DNA of 64,000 nucleotides from Streptomyces sp. NBC_00683 (GTDB lineage: Bacteria > Actinomycetota > Actinomycetes > Streptomycetales > Streptomycetaceae): NCBI RefSeq assembly GCF_036226745.1, contig NZ_CP109013.1:6820001-6884000 (forward strand). The letters are read 5' to 3'. Made by a program: the position numbers and the translations under genes. The notes beneath the pieces are model-generated. The model was not told where the DNA came from, made no database searches, and was given only the letters and a program-made list of their open reading frames with translations. How positions within the stretch are numbered: position 1 is the first letter of the stretch; the number at the start of each line of letters is the position of its first letter. Below are positions 1 through 8,081 of this stretch, piece by piece.

Positions 1-106
1 CCATCTGCGCCCGGAACGCGCCGGGCGACACGGAGAGCCCGTACGCGGCGGAGGCCGGACGGTGCCCCACCGCGTGGTACATGAGGATCGGTACGGCCAC
101 ACTCAC
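1..106 (-). CDS. polysaccharide deacetylase, N-terminal fragment
   Basis: Only the first 35 residues are in the window; the gene runs off the left edge. The reading frame starts with a GTG at 106 that overlaps the TGA of the upstream glycosyltransferase (GTGA), so it is translationally coupled. The peptide begins VSVAVPILMYHAVG, and the P-I-L-x-Y-H motif is typical of the start of NodB-type polysaccharide deacetylases, which remove acetyl groups from N-acetylhexosamine polymers at the cell surface. The neighbours, two family-2 glycosyltransferases, fit synthesis or modification of a surface glycan. The catalytic Asp/His motifs lie outside the window, so the call rests on a short match and on context. 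Confidence 0.6.
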   Translation of the reverse strand, partial: MSVAVPILMYHAVGHRPASAAYGLSVSPGAFRAQM

Positions 107-1149
107 GACGGCTCACCCCGCGCGCCCGGGCCCGGTGCCCCGGTGTCCTCCGCCTCCGGGGGCCGCCGTTCGACGGCCGGTACGGAGAACGCCGCCCCGT
201 TGCCCCGGGAACGGACGCTCCCCACGGCGTAGCCGCCCGCGGCTGCCAGCACACCGGTCACGACGGCGCCCGCCCGGCCGGCCCCTCCGGACCTGCCGAG
301 CAACGCGTCCCGTACACCCCGCACCACCCCGGCCGGAAGCACCCGGGTGGTGTAGCGGCGCTCGGACTCGAGCCCCTTGCCCGCGCCGACGCTCCGCGAC
401 ACGAGTGCCTTGGAAAGCCCCTCGGCGTAGCAGCGGGTACGGAAGTAGCGGAACCCCTCCCGCACCGCGGGGACCTTGTGGTGGATCACCGCGCGGTCGT
501 CGATCAGCAGGACCGCGCGGGGCAGGGCACGGGCGAGCCGGATGCAGAGCTCCGTCTCCTCGCCGCCCAGCGGCCGCTTGTCGCCGTCCCGCCCGATGCC
601 GGTGGCGAAGCCGCCCGCGGCGTCGAACGCCGTGCGCCGGAACGACGCGTTGCCCCCGAGGACGTTGCGGACCCGGACCGTGCCGGGCGGCAGCCCCCTG
701 TACGTACACCCGACGACCCAGTCGAACTCCTCGGGAAACCAGGCAGGCCTGCGGCCCGAGGACCAGGCGGGCACGGTCCGTCCGCCGACGGCCATCACCC
801 GCGGATCGTCGTAGCCCTTGTCGAAGTGGCGCAGCCAGTCCTCCTCGGCCACGGCGTCGTCGTCGAGGAACGCGACGATCTCCCCGCGGGCCGCGGCGAT
901 ACCGGTGTTGCGGCCGGCCGAGAGGCCGCGGGGGCCCGCGTTCGCGAGCACCCGCACCGCCCCGGACCGCCCCGGCTGCCCGTACTCCTTGCCCAGCCGC
1001 TCCAGCAGCGCCGGGTTGTGGTCCACCACCAGCAGGATCTCCCGGGCCGGCAGGGACTGCGCGCGTACCGAGCCGACGGCCGCGAGGATGTCCTCCCAGC
1101 GGTCCTCGGTGTACACACAGATGACCACGGAGAAGTCGCGCAGGTTCAC
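103..1149 (-). CDS. family 2 glycosyltransferase
   Basis: A 348-residue glycosyltransferase of the GT-A fold. The N-terminus carries the nucleotide-sugar binding pattern (VVICVYTEDRW, then SAGRNTGIAAARGEIVAFLD) and an acidic DDD cluster near residue 95 that should hold the divalent metal. A G-G-E-E-T-E segment near residue 190 fits the acceptor/catalytic region. The C-terminal third has short hydrophobic Ala/Gly stretches that could touch the membrane. The GTG start at 1149 overlaps the TGA of the preceding glycosyltransferase gene by 4 nt. Sugar donor and acceptor cannot be told. A longer in-frame ORF extends upstream, but it overlaps the coding region of the previous gene and is not used. 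Confidence 0.85.
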   Translation of the reverse strand: MNLRDFSVVICVYTEDRWEDILAAVGSVRAQSLPAREILLVVDHNPALLERLGKEYGQPGRSGAVRVLANAGPRGLSAGRNTGIAAARGEIVAFLDDDAVAEEDWLRHFDKGYDDPRVMAVGGRTVPAWSSGRRPAWFPEEFDWVVGCTYRGLPPGTVRVRNVLGGNASFRRTAFDAAGGFATGIGRDGDKRPLGGEETELCIRLARALPRAVLLIDDRAVIHHKVPAVREGFRYFRTRCYAEGLSKALVSRSVGAGKGLESERRYTTRVLPAGVVRGVRDALLGRSGGAGRAGAVVTGVLAAAGGYAVGSVRSRGNGAAFSVPAVERRPPEAEDTGAPGPGARGEPS

Positions 1150-1976
1150 AGCACCTGTCCCCGGCCGATGACCGCGGGCACGGCGGCCGCCCGGCGCCCG
1201 CCGCGGCGTACGCGCTTCTCCCTGAGGATCACCCTGAGCACCCGGATCCCGTCGCGCACGGCACTGAGGTTGCTGACGCCGTGGATCCGGTTGTACTCGT
1301 GACTCGGGACCTCCTGGACCCTGAGTCCGGCCTTGACCACCCGGATGTTCATCAGCGTCTCGATCTCGAAGCCCGTGCAGTCCAGGGTGATCCTGTCCAG
1401 GCAGTGCTTCCAGAAGGCGTTGTAGCCGTAGCAGAGGTCGGTGTAGCGGGCCCCGAACTTGCGGTTGACGACGGTGCACAGCGCCCAGTTGCCGAACTTG
1501 CGGACCGGCGTCATGTCGTCCGTGCCGCCCCCGTTGGCGAAGCGGGAGCCCTTGGCGAAGTCGGCGCCGCCGACCAGGGCCGAGACGTAGCTGACGATCT
1601 CTTCGCCGTCCGCCGAACCGTCCGCGTCGACCATCACGATGATCTCACCGGTGCAGGCGGCGAAGCCGCTGATCAGGGCGTCTCCCTTGCCCTTGCCGAC
1701 CTGCTTGACGACCACGACGTCAGGGCGCAGTTCACGGGCCACCCTGATCGTGTCGTCGCTGGAATTCCCGTCGACGAGCACGACTTCATGAATCCAGTCG
1801 GGCAGGGTCTTGAACACATAGGGAAGATTCTCCGCCTCGTTCATGGCGGGGATCACGACACTTACCGGCGGCGCTATCGCGAGGTGGGAAGAGATCGGTC
1901 GGTATTCGCTCTCCATTCGAGCGACTTCGGTCTCTTCGGTTGTCGATCTGATCGAGGAAGGCAGAACTGAACTCAT
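1146..1976 (-). CDS. DPM1-like family 2 glycosyltransferase
   Basis: A 276-residue GT2 enzyme of the dolichyl-phosphate mannosyltransferase-like group. After about 40 leader residues comes VSVVIPAMNEAENLP, then the metal-binding DAD in MVDADGSADGEE and a conserved CYGYNAFWK segment. Such enzymes move a sugar from a nucleotide donor to a polyprenyl phosphate or glycan. The ATG at 1976 is preceded by a GAGGG ribosome site; an upstream in-frame ATG at 2186 lacks similarity to the family. It is the first gene of the three-gene minus-strand operon that continues with a second glycosyltransferase and a polysaccharide deacetylase. The exact product of the pathway is unknown. Confidence 0.85.
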   Translation of the reverse strand: MSSVLPSSIRSTTEETEVARMESEYRPISSHLAIAPPVSVVIPAMNEAENLPYVFKTLPDWIHEVVLVDGNSSDDTIRVARELRPDVVVVKQVGKGKGDALISGFAACTGEIIVMVDADGSADGEEIVSYVSALVGGADFAKGSRFANGGGTDDMTPVRKFGNWALCTVVNRKFGARYTDLCYGYNAFWKHCLDRITLDCTGFEIETLMNIRVVKAGLRVQEVPSHEYNRIHGVSNLSAVRDGIRVLRVILREKRVRRGGRRAAAVPAVIGRGQVL

Positions 1977-2250
1977 GAGTCTTTTCCCTCTCGTCCGGTG
2001 GACGGCCCGCCCCCGGGCAGTCCGGTCAAAGGTCCGGTTCGAAAGGGGGGTTCTCACCCCGGCCATGACGGCATGGCACTCCGAGCTGGCTGGATGAGCT
2101 GGCACAACTGGCCGCACGGCGGCCGACTCGACTGAGTACGGCCGCTGGGCACGGCACCCCCCTACCGCGCCCCGCCCGGTATCCACCGCGGCTGCCTGAG
2201 CCCTCCCCTGGAGCCGCCTTGCGTGATGGACCGTTGCGGGTGAATGTACG
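1977..2250. other. intergenic region upstream of glycan operon
   Basis: With the promoter and hairpin described next to it this makes up a gap of about 350 bases. It should hold the 5' leader of the glycosyltransferase operon. I see no supported gene in it; the short plus-strand ORF at 1843-2097 is antisense to the glycosyltransferase and looks like a shadow. Confidence 0.5.
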
Positions 2251-2280
2251 ACGGTATTAACGAGTGGAACTATATGACAA
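2251..2280 (-). promoter_or_regulatory. possible HrdB-type promoter of the glycan operon
   Basis: On the minus strand TTGTCA (2280-2275) is followed after 18 nt by TACCGT (2256-2251), a fair match to the Streptomyces vegetative consensus TTGACn/TAnnnT. It would give a leader of roughly 270 nt before the ATG at 1976. Motif match only. Confidence 0.28.
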
Positions 2281-2305
2281 GACCTCCCGCGAGGTCTCGC
2301 TTTTT
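2280..2305. terminator. hairpin terminator between membrane protein and glycan operon
   Basis: A perfect 7-bp stem (AGACCTC / GAGGTCT) with a CCGC loop. On the plus strand it is followed by a run of five T, on the minus strand by a weaker T-rich tract. It lies 28 nt after the stop codon of the minus-strand membrane protein gene, so it most likely ends that transcript. The better T run on the plus strand means it could also stop plus-strand transcription. Confidence 0.5.
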
Positions 2306-2324
2306 CCGGATTTTTGCCTGACTG

Positions 2325-2735
2325 TCACGCTCGCGTGCGGAATTGAGACTTCCTATTGCTCCGGTCTTTCCAGGTCTTCGGAATCCGGGCCGACAGGAAA
2401 ATGATCAGAGCCGCTGCGGAAATGATCAGAACGGAATTCCGCGCTGACCTGCTGTCCAGTGCGGTCAGCGCCTGCGCCGCCAGGAGATTGACGGCGAGGG
2501 ACCCCGAGGCCGAGACGACCAGTCGGCCCGTGCGGTCCATGCCGGGCAGCCACGCGGAGAGCGCGGCGGCCGGGGTTGCGAAGAGGTGAAAGAGCGCGAA
2601 AGGGGCGCGCAGTGGTGAGTCGAAGTCGATGAGTGCCAGCGCGGCGCCCACCCCCGCCACCGCCGCGGCGCCCCCTGTCACAAGAGGCAGCACATCTGTC
2701 CGAACTGACCCTGTCTCACTACTGATGATCCGCAT
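2325..2735 (-). CDS. small integral membrane protein, function unknown
   Basis: A 136-residue protein with three or four hydrophobic segments: about residues 12-35, 42-62, 72-92 and 100-122. It ends in a basic tail (KTWKDRSNRKSQFRTRA). It has no motif I recognise. The start ATG at 2735 follows the divergent upstream region of the lipase; the longer upstream ORF is low complexity and unlikely. It sits next to the glycan operon on the same strand and could be a companion membrane protein of surface polysaccharide synthesis, but the hairpin between them argues for separate transcripts. Confidence 0.6.
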   Translation of the reverse strand: MRIISSETGSVRTDVLPLVTGGAAAVAGVGAALALIDFDSPLRAPFALFHLFATPAAALSAWLPGMDRTGRLVVSASGSLAVNLLAAQALTALDSRSARNSVLIISAAALIIFLSARIPKTWKDRSNRKSQFRTRA

Positions 2736-2899
2736 TGGCGACTTTGCCCCCCAGCGCGCCGGATGCCGGACTTCAATGTGACGTAACGCCAGGAGGGCGT
2801 CAAGAAGCACTTGCTGAATGGTCTTGGCATGGACACTTCCGGAATTGCGGCCGTGACTGCTACCACGGAGTAGGCAGAGATCCTGCCCAAGGAGGTTCC

Positions 2900-3709
2900 A
2901 TGAAAATGTCCAGACTCGTGGCGTTCTCGTCCTCTCTCCTGCTCGGCACCGTCCTCGCCCTGACAGGGGCCGGTGTCGCCAACGCCGAAGAATCCGCAGC
3001 CGCGGTCGACTACGTGGCTCTCGGCGACTCGTACTCCTCCGGCGTGGGCGCCGGCAGTTACGACAGCGCAAGCGGCAACTGCAAGCGCAGCACCCGGGCC
3101 TACCCCGTTCTCTGGGCCGCCGCCAACGCGCCCTCCTCGTTCTCCTTCACCGCGTGCTCAGGGGCACGTACGGCCGATGTCACGGCCGGTCAGCTCGGAC
3201 CCGTCAACTCCTCGACCGACCTCGTCTCGATCTCCATCGGGGGCAATGACGCGGGCTTCGCCGACGTCATGACCACCTGCGTCCTGCAGTCCGAGTCCAC
3301 CTGCCTGAGCCGGATCGCCACCGCCCGCTCCTTCGTCGACTCGACCCTGCCGGGCCGGCTGGACTCGGTGTACTCGGCGATCAGCGCCAAGGCGCCCGCC
3401 GCCCGTGTCGTCGTCCTCGGCTATCCCCGCTTCTACAAGCTCGGCGGCAGCTGCCTCGCAGGTCTCAGCGAGAACGAACGCGCCGCCATCAACAGCGCTG
3501 CCGACTACCTCAACGCGGCCACCGCCAAGCGGGCCGCCGACCACGGCTTCACCTTCGGTGATGTCACGTCCACCTTCACCAACCACGAGATCTGCTCGGG
3601 CAGTGCCTGGCTGCACAGTGTGAACTGGCTCAACATCGGCGAGTCCTACCACCCCACCGCCGCCGGACAGTCGGGCGGCTACCTGCCGGTCTTCAACTCG
3701 GCGGCCTGA
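2900..3709 (+). CDS. secreted SGNH/GDSL lipase
   Basis: A 269-residue extracellular lipase/esterase. Residues 1-29 form a Sec signal peptide (basic MKMSR, hydrophobic core, then ANAEE). The four SGNH blocks are present: block I GDSYSSG with the nucleophilic Ser near residue 44, block II Gly, block III GGND near residue 118, and block V SYHPTAAGQ with the Asp/His-type catalytic His near residue 256. Several Cys residues probably form disulfides, as in the Streptomyces lipases of this family. GGAGG at 2891-2895 is an excellent ribosome site 4 nt before the ATG. It is monocistronic and followed by a strong hairpin. The expected activity is hydrolysis of ester bonds in lipids outside the cell. 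Confidence 0.93.
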   Translation: MKMSRLVAFSSSLLLGTVLALTGAGVANAEESAAAVDYVALGDSYSSGVGAGSYDSASGNCKRSTRAYPVLWAAANAPSSFSFTACSGARTADVTAGQLGPVNSSTDLVSISIGGNDAGFADVMTTCVLQSESTCLSRIATARSFVDSTLPGRLDSVYSAISAKAPAARVVVLGYPRFYKLGGSCLAGLSENERAAINSAADYLNAATAKRAADHGFTFGDVTSTFTNHEICSGSAWLHSVNWLNIGESYHPTAAGQSGGYLPVFNSAA

Positions 3710-3754
3710 CACCGCCCGTAGTCGCGCAGCGCAACCCGGCCCGGCCGTCGCCGG

Positions 3755-3785
3755 GGAGGAGGCCCCGTCCTTCGGGGTCTCCTCC
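3755..3785 (+). terminator. hairpin terminator after lipase gene
   Basis: Arms GGAGGAGGCCCCG and CGGGGTCTCCTCC pair at 12 of 13 positions (the remaining one is a G-U pair) around a TCCTT loop, 46 nt after the lipase stop codon. There is no T run, as is usual in Streptomyces. Confidence 0.7.
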
Positions 3786-3922
3786 ATCCGCGGCATTCGG
3801 TGACCGCCCGTCAACCTCCGTATACATGTACGTAATCCTGTTACCGGGATACGCGAGTGTCATCGCGGGACGATAGGGTTAACCTGCCCGGGCCGGGTGC
3901 CCTCGTACGGGTGGGGAGTGAC

Positions 3923-4186
3923 ATGGAACAGATAACGGTGCGCAGCAGGGCGCGTGTGCCTGCCATTACATGTGGGAGCAGTGCGACCAGTTCGCGCCTC
4001 GACCGCCATCTCGCAGTGCTGGGCGGCCCCGCCGTTCCGCAGCGTGAGTCCGCGGAAGCGACGCTGCTGATGCTCGAGCTCACCTCGCGCGACGCCGCGC
4101 ACACCCGCAGGAGCAGGAGCGCGCGTGTCTCGCTCTTCGCGCCGCTGCGGCGACTGCGCCGCTCGCTCTTCGGCAGCCGCCGCTGA
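3923..4186 (+). CDS. small Arg-rich conserved protein, function unknown
   Basis: An 87-residue basic protein. The N-terminal part (VPAITCGSSATSSRLDRHLA) looks strongly conserved to me from other Streptomyces, and the C-terminus is an Arg-rich amphipathic stretch (SLFAPLRRLRRSLFG). The ATG at 3923 has GGGGAG 4 nt upstream; an earlier in-frame ATG at 3857 lacks a ribosome site. There is no signal peptide and no known domain. The basic tail could bind nucleic acid or an acidic membrane surface, but nothing here proves it. It stands alone between the lipase terminator and a convergent CoA-transferase gene. Confidence 0.7.
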   Translation: MEQITVRSRARVPAITCGSSATSSRLDRHLAVLGGPAVPQRESAEATLLMLELTSRDAAHTRRSRSARVSLFAPLRRLRRSLFGSRR

Positions 4187-4198
4187 CCCGACGGCCTG

Positions 4199-5428
4199 TC
4201 ACGACCGGTCCGGCCCACCGCTCAGGGCCGTGCCCACGATCACTCCGTCCCGGCGCAGTGCTGCTGTCTGCTCGTCCGTCATCCCCAGGGCCCGCAGCGT
4301 TGCGTCGGTGTGTTCCCCCAGCGCCGGTACGGCACCCATCGGCGTATCCGCCCCGCCCGGCAGCGTGATCGGCGGCAGCAGCGTGCGCAACGCGCCGACC
4401 GGTGAGGCCACTTCCCGCCACCGGTCCCGTGCGGCCAACTGAGGATGGGCCGCCACGTCCGCGACGGTGTTCAGCCGTGCGCAGGCGATACCCGCCGTGT
4501 CCAGCTCGGCGAGCGCCTCCGCGCCGGTCAGCCGCGCGAGCGCCTGCCCCACCACCGCATCGGTCCGTTCCCGGTTCGCCGTCCGGGCGGTGTTCGTCGC
4601 GAAGACCGGATCGTCCGCGAGCTCCGGCTGCTTCAGCACCTGTTCGGCGAGACGGCGCCACTCCCGGTCGTTCTGCACGGAGAGCAGCACCTGTTCCCCG
4701 TCCGCGGTGCGGTACGCGTCGTACGGGGCGATGACCGCGTGCGCGAGCCCCGTGCGCGCCGGGGTTTCACCTCCGTGCATCCCGTGGTGCAGCGGATGCC
4801 CCATCCACTCCGCCAGCGAGTCCAGCATCGAGATCTCCACCGGACCGCCGCGCCCCGTGGTCGCGCGCCGCAGCAGCGCCGCGAGCACACCGGAGAAGGC
4901 GTACATCCCGGCCGCGATGTCGGCGGCGGGAATCCCCGCCTTCACCGGCTGCCCGGGGGTTCCCGTGACGGACACCAGGCCGGCCTCGCACTGGACGAGC
5001 ATGTCGTAGGCGCGCTTGTGCGCGTACGGTCCCTCGGCGCCGTAGCCGGAGATGTCCACGGCGACCAGACGCGGGTGTGCGGCGCAGAGGGCGGCGGCGT
5101 CCAGTCCGAGTCGCGCGGCCGCTCCCTGCGCCAGGTTCTGGACGAACACATCGGCGTCCGCGACGAGGCGGCGCACCACGGCCAGCCCTCGTGGGTCCTT
5201 GAGGTCGATCGCGACGGACTCCTTGCCGCGGTTGCACCAGACGAAGTGGGAGGCGAGTCCGCGCGCCGCGGTGTCGTAGCCGCGGGCGAAATCCCCTCCG
5301 TCGGGACGCTCGACCTTGATGACGCTGGCGCCGAGGTCGGCGAGCTGGCGGGTGGCGAAGGGGGCGGCGACGGCCTGCTCGACCGCGACCACGGTGATGC
5401 CGTCCAGGGGGAGTGGCTGAGTGCTCAT
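4199..5428 (-). CDS. CaiB/BaiF family CoA-transferase
   Basis: A 409-residue class III CoA-transferase, which moves CoA between carboxylic acids. The N-terminal Rossmann half has the family pattern (GITVVAVEQAVAAPFATRQL, LGASVIKVERPDGGDFARG), and the catalytic Asp is likely the one in KRAYDMLVQ near residue 150. The length matches the family (about 400). The ATG at 5428 is preferred over a GTG two codons earlier. Its acid substrate is unknown; there is no linked dehydrogenase or ligase. The gene is convergent with the small Arg-rich gene, with 12 nt between the stop codons. Confidence 0.88.
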   Translation of the reverse strand: MSTQPLPLDGITVVAVEQAVAAPFATRQLADLGASVIKVERPDGGDFARGYDTAARGLASHFVWCNRGKESVAIDLKDPRGLAVVRRLVADADVFVQNLAQGAAARLGLDAAALCAAHPRLVAVDISGYGAEGPYAHKRAYDMLVQCEAGLVSVTGTPGQPVKAGIPAADIAAGMYAFSGVLAALLRRATTGRGGPVEISMLDSLAEWMGHPLHHGMHGGETPARTGLAHAVIAPYDAYRTADGEQVLLSVQNDREWRRLAEQVLKQPELADDPVFATNTARTANRERTDAVVGQALARLTGAEALAELDTAGIACARLNTVADVAAHPQLAARDRWREVASPVGALRTLLPPITLPGGADTPMGAVPALGEHTDATLRALGMTDEQTAALRRDGVIVGTALSGGPDRS

Positions 5429-5498
5429 GAGCACCGTACCTACCCTGTACGCAGCACTTCTGTCATCCCGTCCGCCCCCGCTCGCGGGCGCTCGTGGT

Positions 5499-6329
5499 TC
5501 AGTCCGTGCCGCGTGCGTACCGGCGCACGGTCAGCGGGACGAACACGGCGAGCAGCACGGCCGCCCAGGCCAGCGTTCCCGCCACCGGGTGCGCGACCGG
5601 CCAGGCGGAGCCCTCGGCCGGGGAGGCGTTGCCGAAGAGGTCGCGGGTGGCCGAGGCGAGGGCGCTGATCGGGTTCCACTCGGCGACGGTGCGCAGCCAG
5701 CCCGGCATGTCGTCCGTCGGGATGTACGCGCTGGAGAGCAGCGGCAGGATGAAGGTGGCACTGCCCAGCTGCCCCGCGGCCTCCTCGTTGCGGATGAGCA
5801 GGCCGAGCCAGTAGCCCGCCCAGGACGTGGCGAACCGGAACAGCAGCAGCAGTCCGTACGCCCCGAGCGCGGCGGCCGGGCCGCCCTCGATCCGCCAGCC
5901 CGCCGCGAGTCCGACGAGCATCAGCGGGATCATGCCGACGGCCGTGGTCAGCACCTCCGCGGCCGTGGAGCCGAGCGGTACGGCGGCCCGGCTCATCGGC
6001 AGCGTACGGAAGCGGTCCATCACCCCGCGGTCGCAGTCCTGGGCCGCCTGGAACATTCCGGTCATGAGGCCGTTGGCCGCCGTCGCGGCGAGGAGGCCGG
6101 GCACCAGGAAGGAGCGGTACTCCTGCCCGGGGACCGCCAGTGCGCTGCCGAACACGTAGCCGAAGAACAGCAGCATCGTGATCGGCATGGTCTGGGTCAG
6201 GATCAGCACACCGGGGGCGGCTTTGATCTTCTGCAGCTGGCGGCCCACCATGGCCAGGCTGTCGGCCGTCAGGGAGCCCGTGACGGCGGGCGCAGGGGTC
6301 CGCTCGCGGACCGGGGTCGTCGTGCTCAT
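5499..6329 (-). CDS. DrrB-type ABC transporter permease
   Basis: A 276-residue ABC-2 family permease with about six hydrophobic segments and the conserved region RNEEAAGQLGSATFILPLL in the second half, typical of daunorubicin-resistance DrrB proteins. It forms the membrane channel for the ATPase encoded just upstream; its ATG overlaps the ATPase stop codon (ATGA). The likely role is export of a hydrophobic drug or lipid. Expression should follow the ATPase gene and its TetR-type operators. Confidence 0.9.
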   Translation of the reverse strand: MSTTTPVRERTPAPAVTGSLTADSLAMVGRQLQKIKAAPGVLILTQTMPITMLLFFGYVFGSALAVPGQEYRSFLVPGLLAATAANGLMTGMFQAAQDCDRGVMDRFRTLPMSRAAVPLGSTAAEVLTTAVGMIPLMLVGLAAGWRIEGGPAAALGAYGLLLLFRFATSWAGYWLGLLIRNEEAAGQLGSATFILPLLSSAYIPTDDMPGWLRTVAEWNPISALASATRDLFGNASPAEGSAWPVAHPVAGTLAWAAVLLAVFVPLTVRRYARGTD

Positions 6330-7294
6330 GCTGCCGGCTCCTTCGGTGCGCGGACGTCGCCGCGGTCGGTCAGTCGGAGGAAGGCCTCGTCGAGGGTGGG
6401 CGGGCGCAGGCTCGCATCGATCACCGGGACACCCGCGGCGTCCAGTTCGCGGACGATGCGCGGCAGTGTGAGGGTGGCGTCGGACGCGACGACGCCGACG
6501 GTGCGGTGCTCGTGGTCGAGCGCCGGTTCGGCGCCGGTCAGCTGGTCGAGCACGGCCGCCGCGGCCCCGAGCGCCGACTCGTGTGCGACGACGACCTCCG
6601 CGTAACTGCCGATGAGGGACTTGAGTGCGGCCGGAGTGCCCCGGTGGGCGGCCCGGCCCCGGTCGATCAGCACGATGTCGTCGGCGAGCTGGTCGGCCTC
6701 CTCCAGGTACTGCGTGGTCAGCAGGACGGTGGTGCCGCGTCCCGCCAGTTCGCGTACCGCCTCCCAGATCTGGTTGCGGCTGTGCGGGTCGAGGCCGGTC
6801 GTCGGCTCGTCGAGGAAGAGCACCTGCGGGCGGGTGAGGAGTCCGGCGGCGAGGTCGAGGCGGCGGCGCATGCCGCCCGAGTAGGTGCGGGCGGGGCGGT
6901 CGGCCGCCTCGGTCAGCCCGAAGCGTTCGAGGAGCTCGTCGGCGCGCGAGCGGCCCGCGGGACCCCGGAAGCGGAGCAGCCGCGCGAAGAGGCGGAGATT
7001 CTGCCGCCCGGAGAGCTCGCCGTCGATCGAGGTGCTCTGCCCGGTGACTCCGATGGCCGCGCGCACGGCCGCGGCCTCGCGGACCACGTCGTGGCCGGCG
7101 ACCCGCGCGCTGCCGCCGTCCGGGCTCGTCAGCGTGGTGAGCAGCCGGACGGCGGTGCTCTTTCCCGCGCCGTTCGGCCCCAGCACACCGCAGACGGAGC
7201 CCTCGGCGACGGCGAGGTCGAGCCCGCGCAGGGCATGGACGTCTCCGTAGTGCTTCTCCAGACCTTCACTAAGTACAGCGTACGTAGTTGTCAT
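6326..7294 (-). CDS. DrrA-type ABC transporter ATPase
   Basis: A 322-residue cytoplasmic ATPase with Walker A GPNGAGKST (about residue 40), signature YSGGMRRRLDLAAGL, Walker B LFLDEPTTGLDP and an H-loop after LLTTQYLEEAD. The C-terminal extension (VVASDATLTLPRIVRELDAA) is characteristic of DrrA-like drug exporters. The ATG at 7294 lies between two operator-like palindromes (7270-7286 and 7313-7329), so the mRNA leader must be short or absent. It is cotranscribed with the DrrB permease and divergent from a TetR gene, the usual arrangement of a drug-inducible exporter. Confidence 0.92.
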   Translation of the reverse strand: MTTTYAVLSEGLEKHYGDVHALRGLDLAVAEGSVCGVLGPNGAGKSTAVRLLTTLTSPDGGSARVAGHDVVREAAAVRAAIGVTGQSTSIDGELSGRQNLRLFARLLRFRGPAGRSRADELLERFGLTEAADRPARTYSGGMRRRLDLAAGLLTRPQVLFLDEPTTGLDPHSRNQIWEAVRELAGRGTTVLLTTQYLEEADQLADDIVLIDRGRAAHRGTPAALKSLIGSYAEVVVAHESALGAAAAVLDQLTGAEPALDHEHRTVGVVASDATLTLPRIVRELDAAGVPVIDASLRPPTLDEAFLRLTDRGDVRAPKEPAA

Positions 7295-7329
7295 GGGCCT
7301 ACCGTAGCGCACTACGTACGGTGTACGTA
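7270..7329. promoter_or_regulatory. paired TetR-type operators between exporter and regulator
   Basis: Two copies of a 17-bp dyad, half-site TACGTAC, 3-nt spacer, GTACGTA. The copy at 7313-7329 is perfect (TACGTAC-GGT-GTACGTA); the copy at 7270-7286 has one mismatch (TAAGTAC-AGC-GTACGTA). Their centres are 43 bp apart, about four helical turns, and they flank the ATG of the ATPase gene. This is the expected layout for repression of both divergent genes by the TetR protein encoded at 7358. Confidence 0.75.
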
Positions 7330-7357
7330 ACTACGATGGTGAGCGAGGTGATGACCG

Positions 7358-8068
7358 ATGGCGGGGCGACCCCCTGTACCCGAAGTGATCTGGGCGCGCC
7401 CCGAGCGGGCGGGCCGCGGGCCCAAGCCCGCTTTCAGCCGTGCGGACATCGCGGCAGCCGCCGTGCGTATCGCCGACGCCGAGGGCCTGGACGCGGTGTC
7501 GATGCGCAAGGTGGCCGCGGAGCTGGGCTGCGGCACGATGTCGCTCTACAACTACGTGCCGCGCAAGGAGGACCTGTACGAGCTGATGCTCGACGCGGTC
7601 AGCGGCGGCTACGACCTGCCGGAGAAGCCGTCCGGCGACTGGCGCGCCGACATGACGGCGCTCGCGCACCAGGCCCGCGCGATGATGCACCGCCACACCT
7701 GGGTGCCCCGGCTGATGTCACCGGTCTACGGATTCAGCCCGAACGTACTGGCCTACATGGAGTACACGCTGAGCATCCTGGACGGGCTCGACGCCCGGTT
7801 CGGCGAGAAGATGGAACTCATCGCCATGGTCAACGGCGTGGTCACCACCTATACGGCCAACGAGATCGCCACGGCCGAACGCAGCCGCTCGCTGCCCTGG
7901 ACCGAGGAGCAGGAGCACGCGGCCCGCACCAACTACCTGATCAGCCAGATCATGACCGGCAAGTACCCGCGCCTGGCAGCCGGGTTCGCCGAGGACTCCG
8001 GGCCGATCGATCTGGAGGGGGTCTTCGACCGGGCGCTGGGCCGGGTGCTGGACTCGTTCGAGCGGTAA
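7358..8068 (+). CDS. TetR family repressor of the DrrAB exporter
   Basis: A 236-residue regulator. A Pro/Arg-rich leader is followed by a helix-turn-helix at about residues 28-72 (SRADIAAAAVRIADAEGLDA, then LGCGTMSLYNYVPRKEDLYE). The larger C-terminal part matches the TetR_C_1 type found in tetracycline and drug-responsive members. The ATG at 7358 follows GAGGTGA. It is divergent from the drrAB pair with two good operators between them, so it very likely represses the exporter and itself until a ligand binds. Confidence 0.9.
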   Translation: MAGRPPVPEVIWARPERAGRGPKPAFSRADIAAAAVRIADAEGLDAVSMRKVAAELGCGTMSLYNYVPRKEDLYELMLDAVSGGYDLPEKPSGDWRADMTALAHQARAMMHRHTWVPRLMSPVYGFSPNVLAYMEYTLSILDGLDARFGEKMELIAMVNGVVTTYTANEIATAERSRSLPWTEEQEHAARTNYLISQIMTGKYPRLAAGFAEDSGPIDLEGVFDRALGRVLDSFER

Positions 8069-8081
8069 CCGCCTGCCGGGG

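Noticed and set aside
2220..2306. Possible small RNA ending at the plus-strand T run
   Set aside because: A hairpin followed by TTTTT could end a plus-strand sRNA, but no convincing plus-strand promoter is seen; a terminator of the membrane protein gene explains it.
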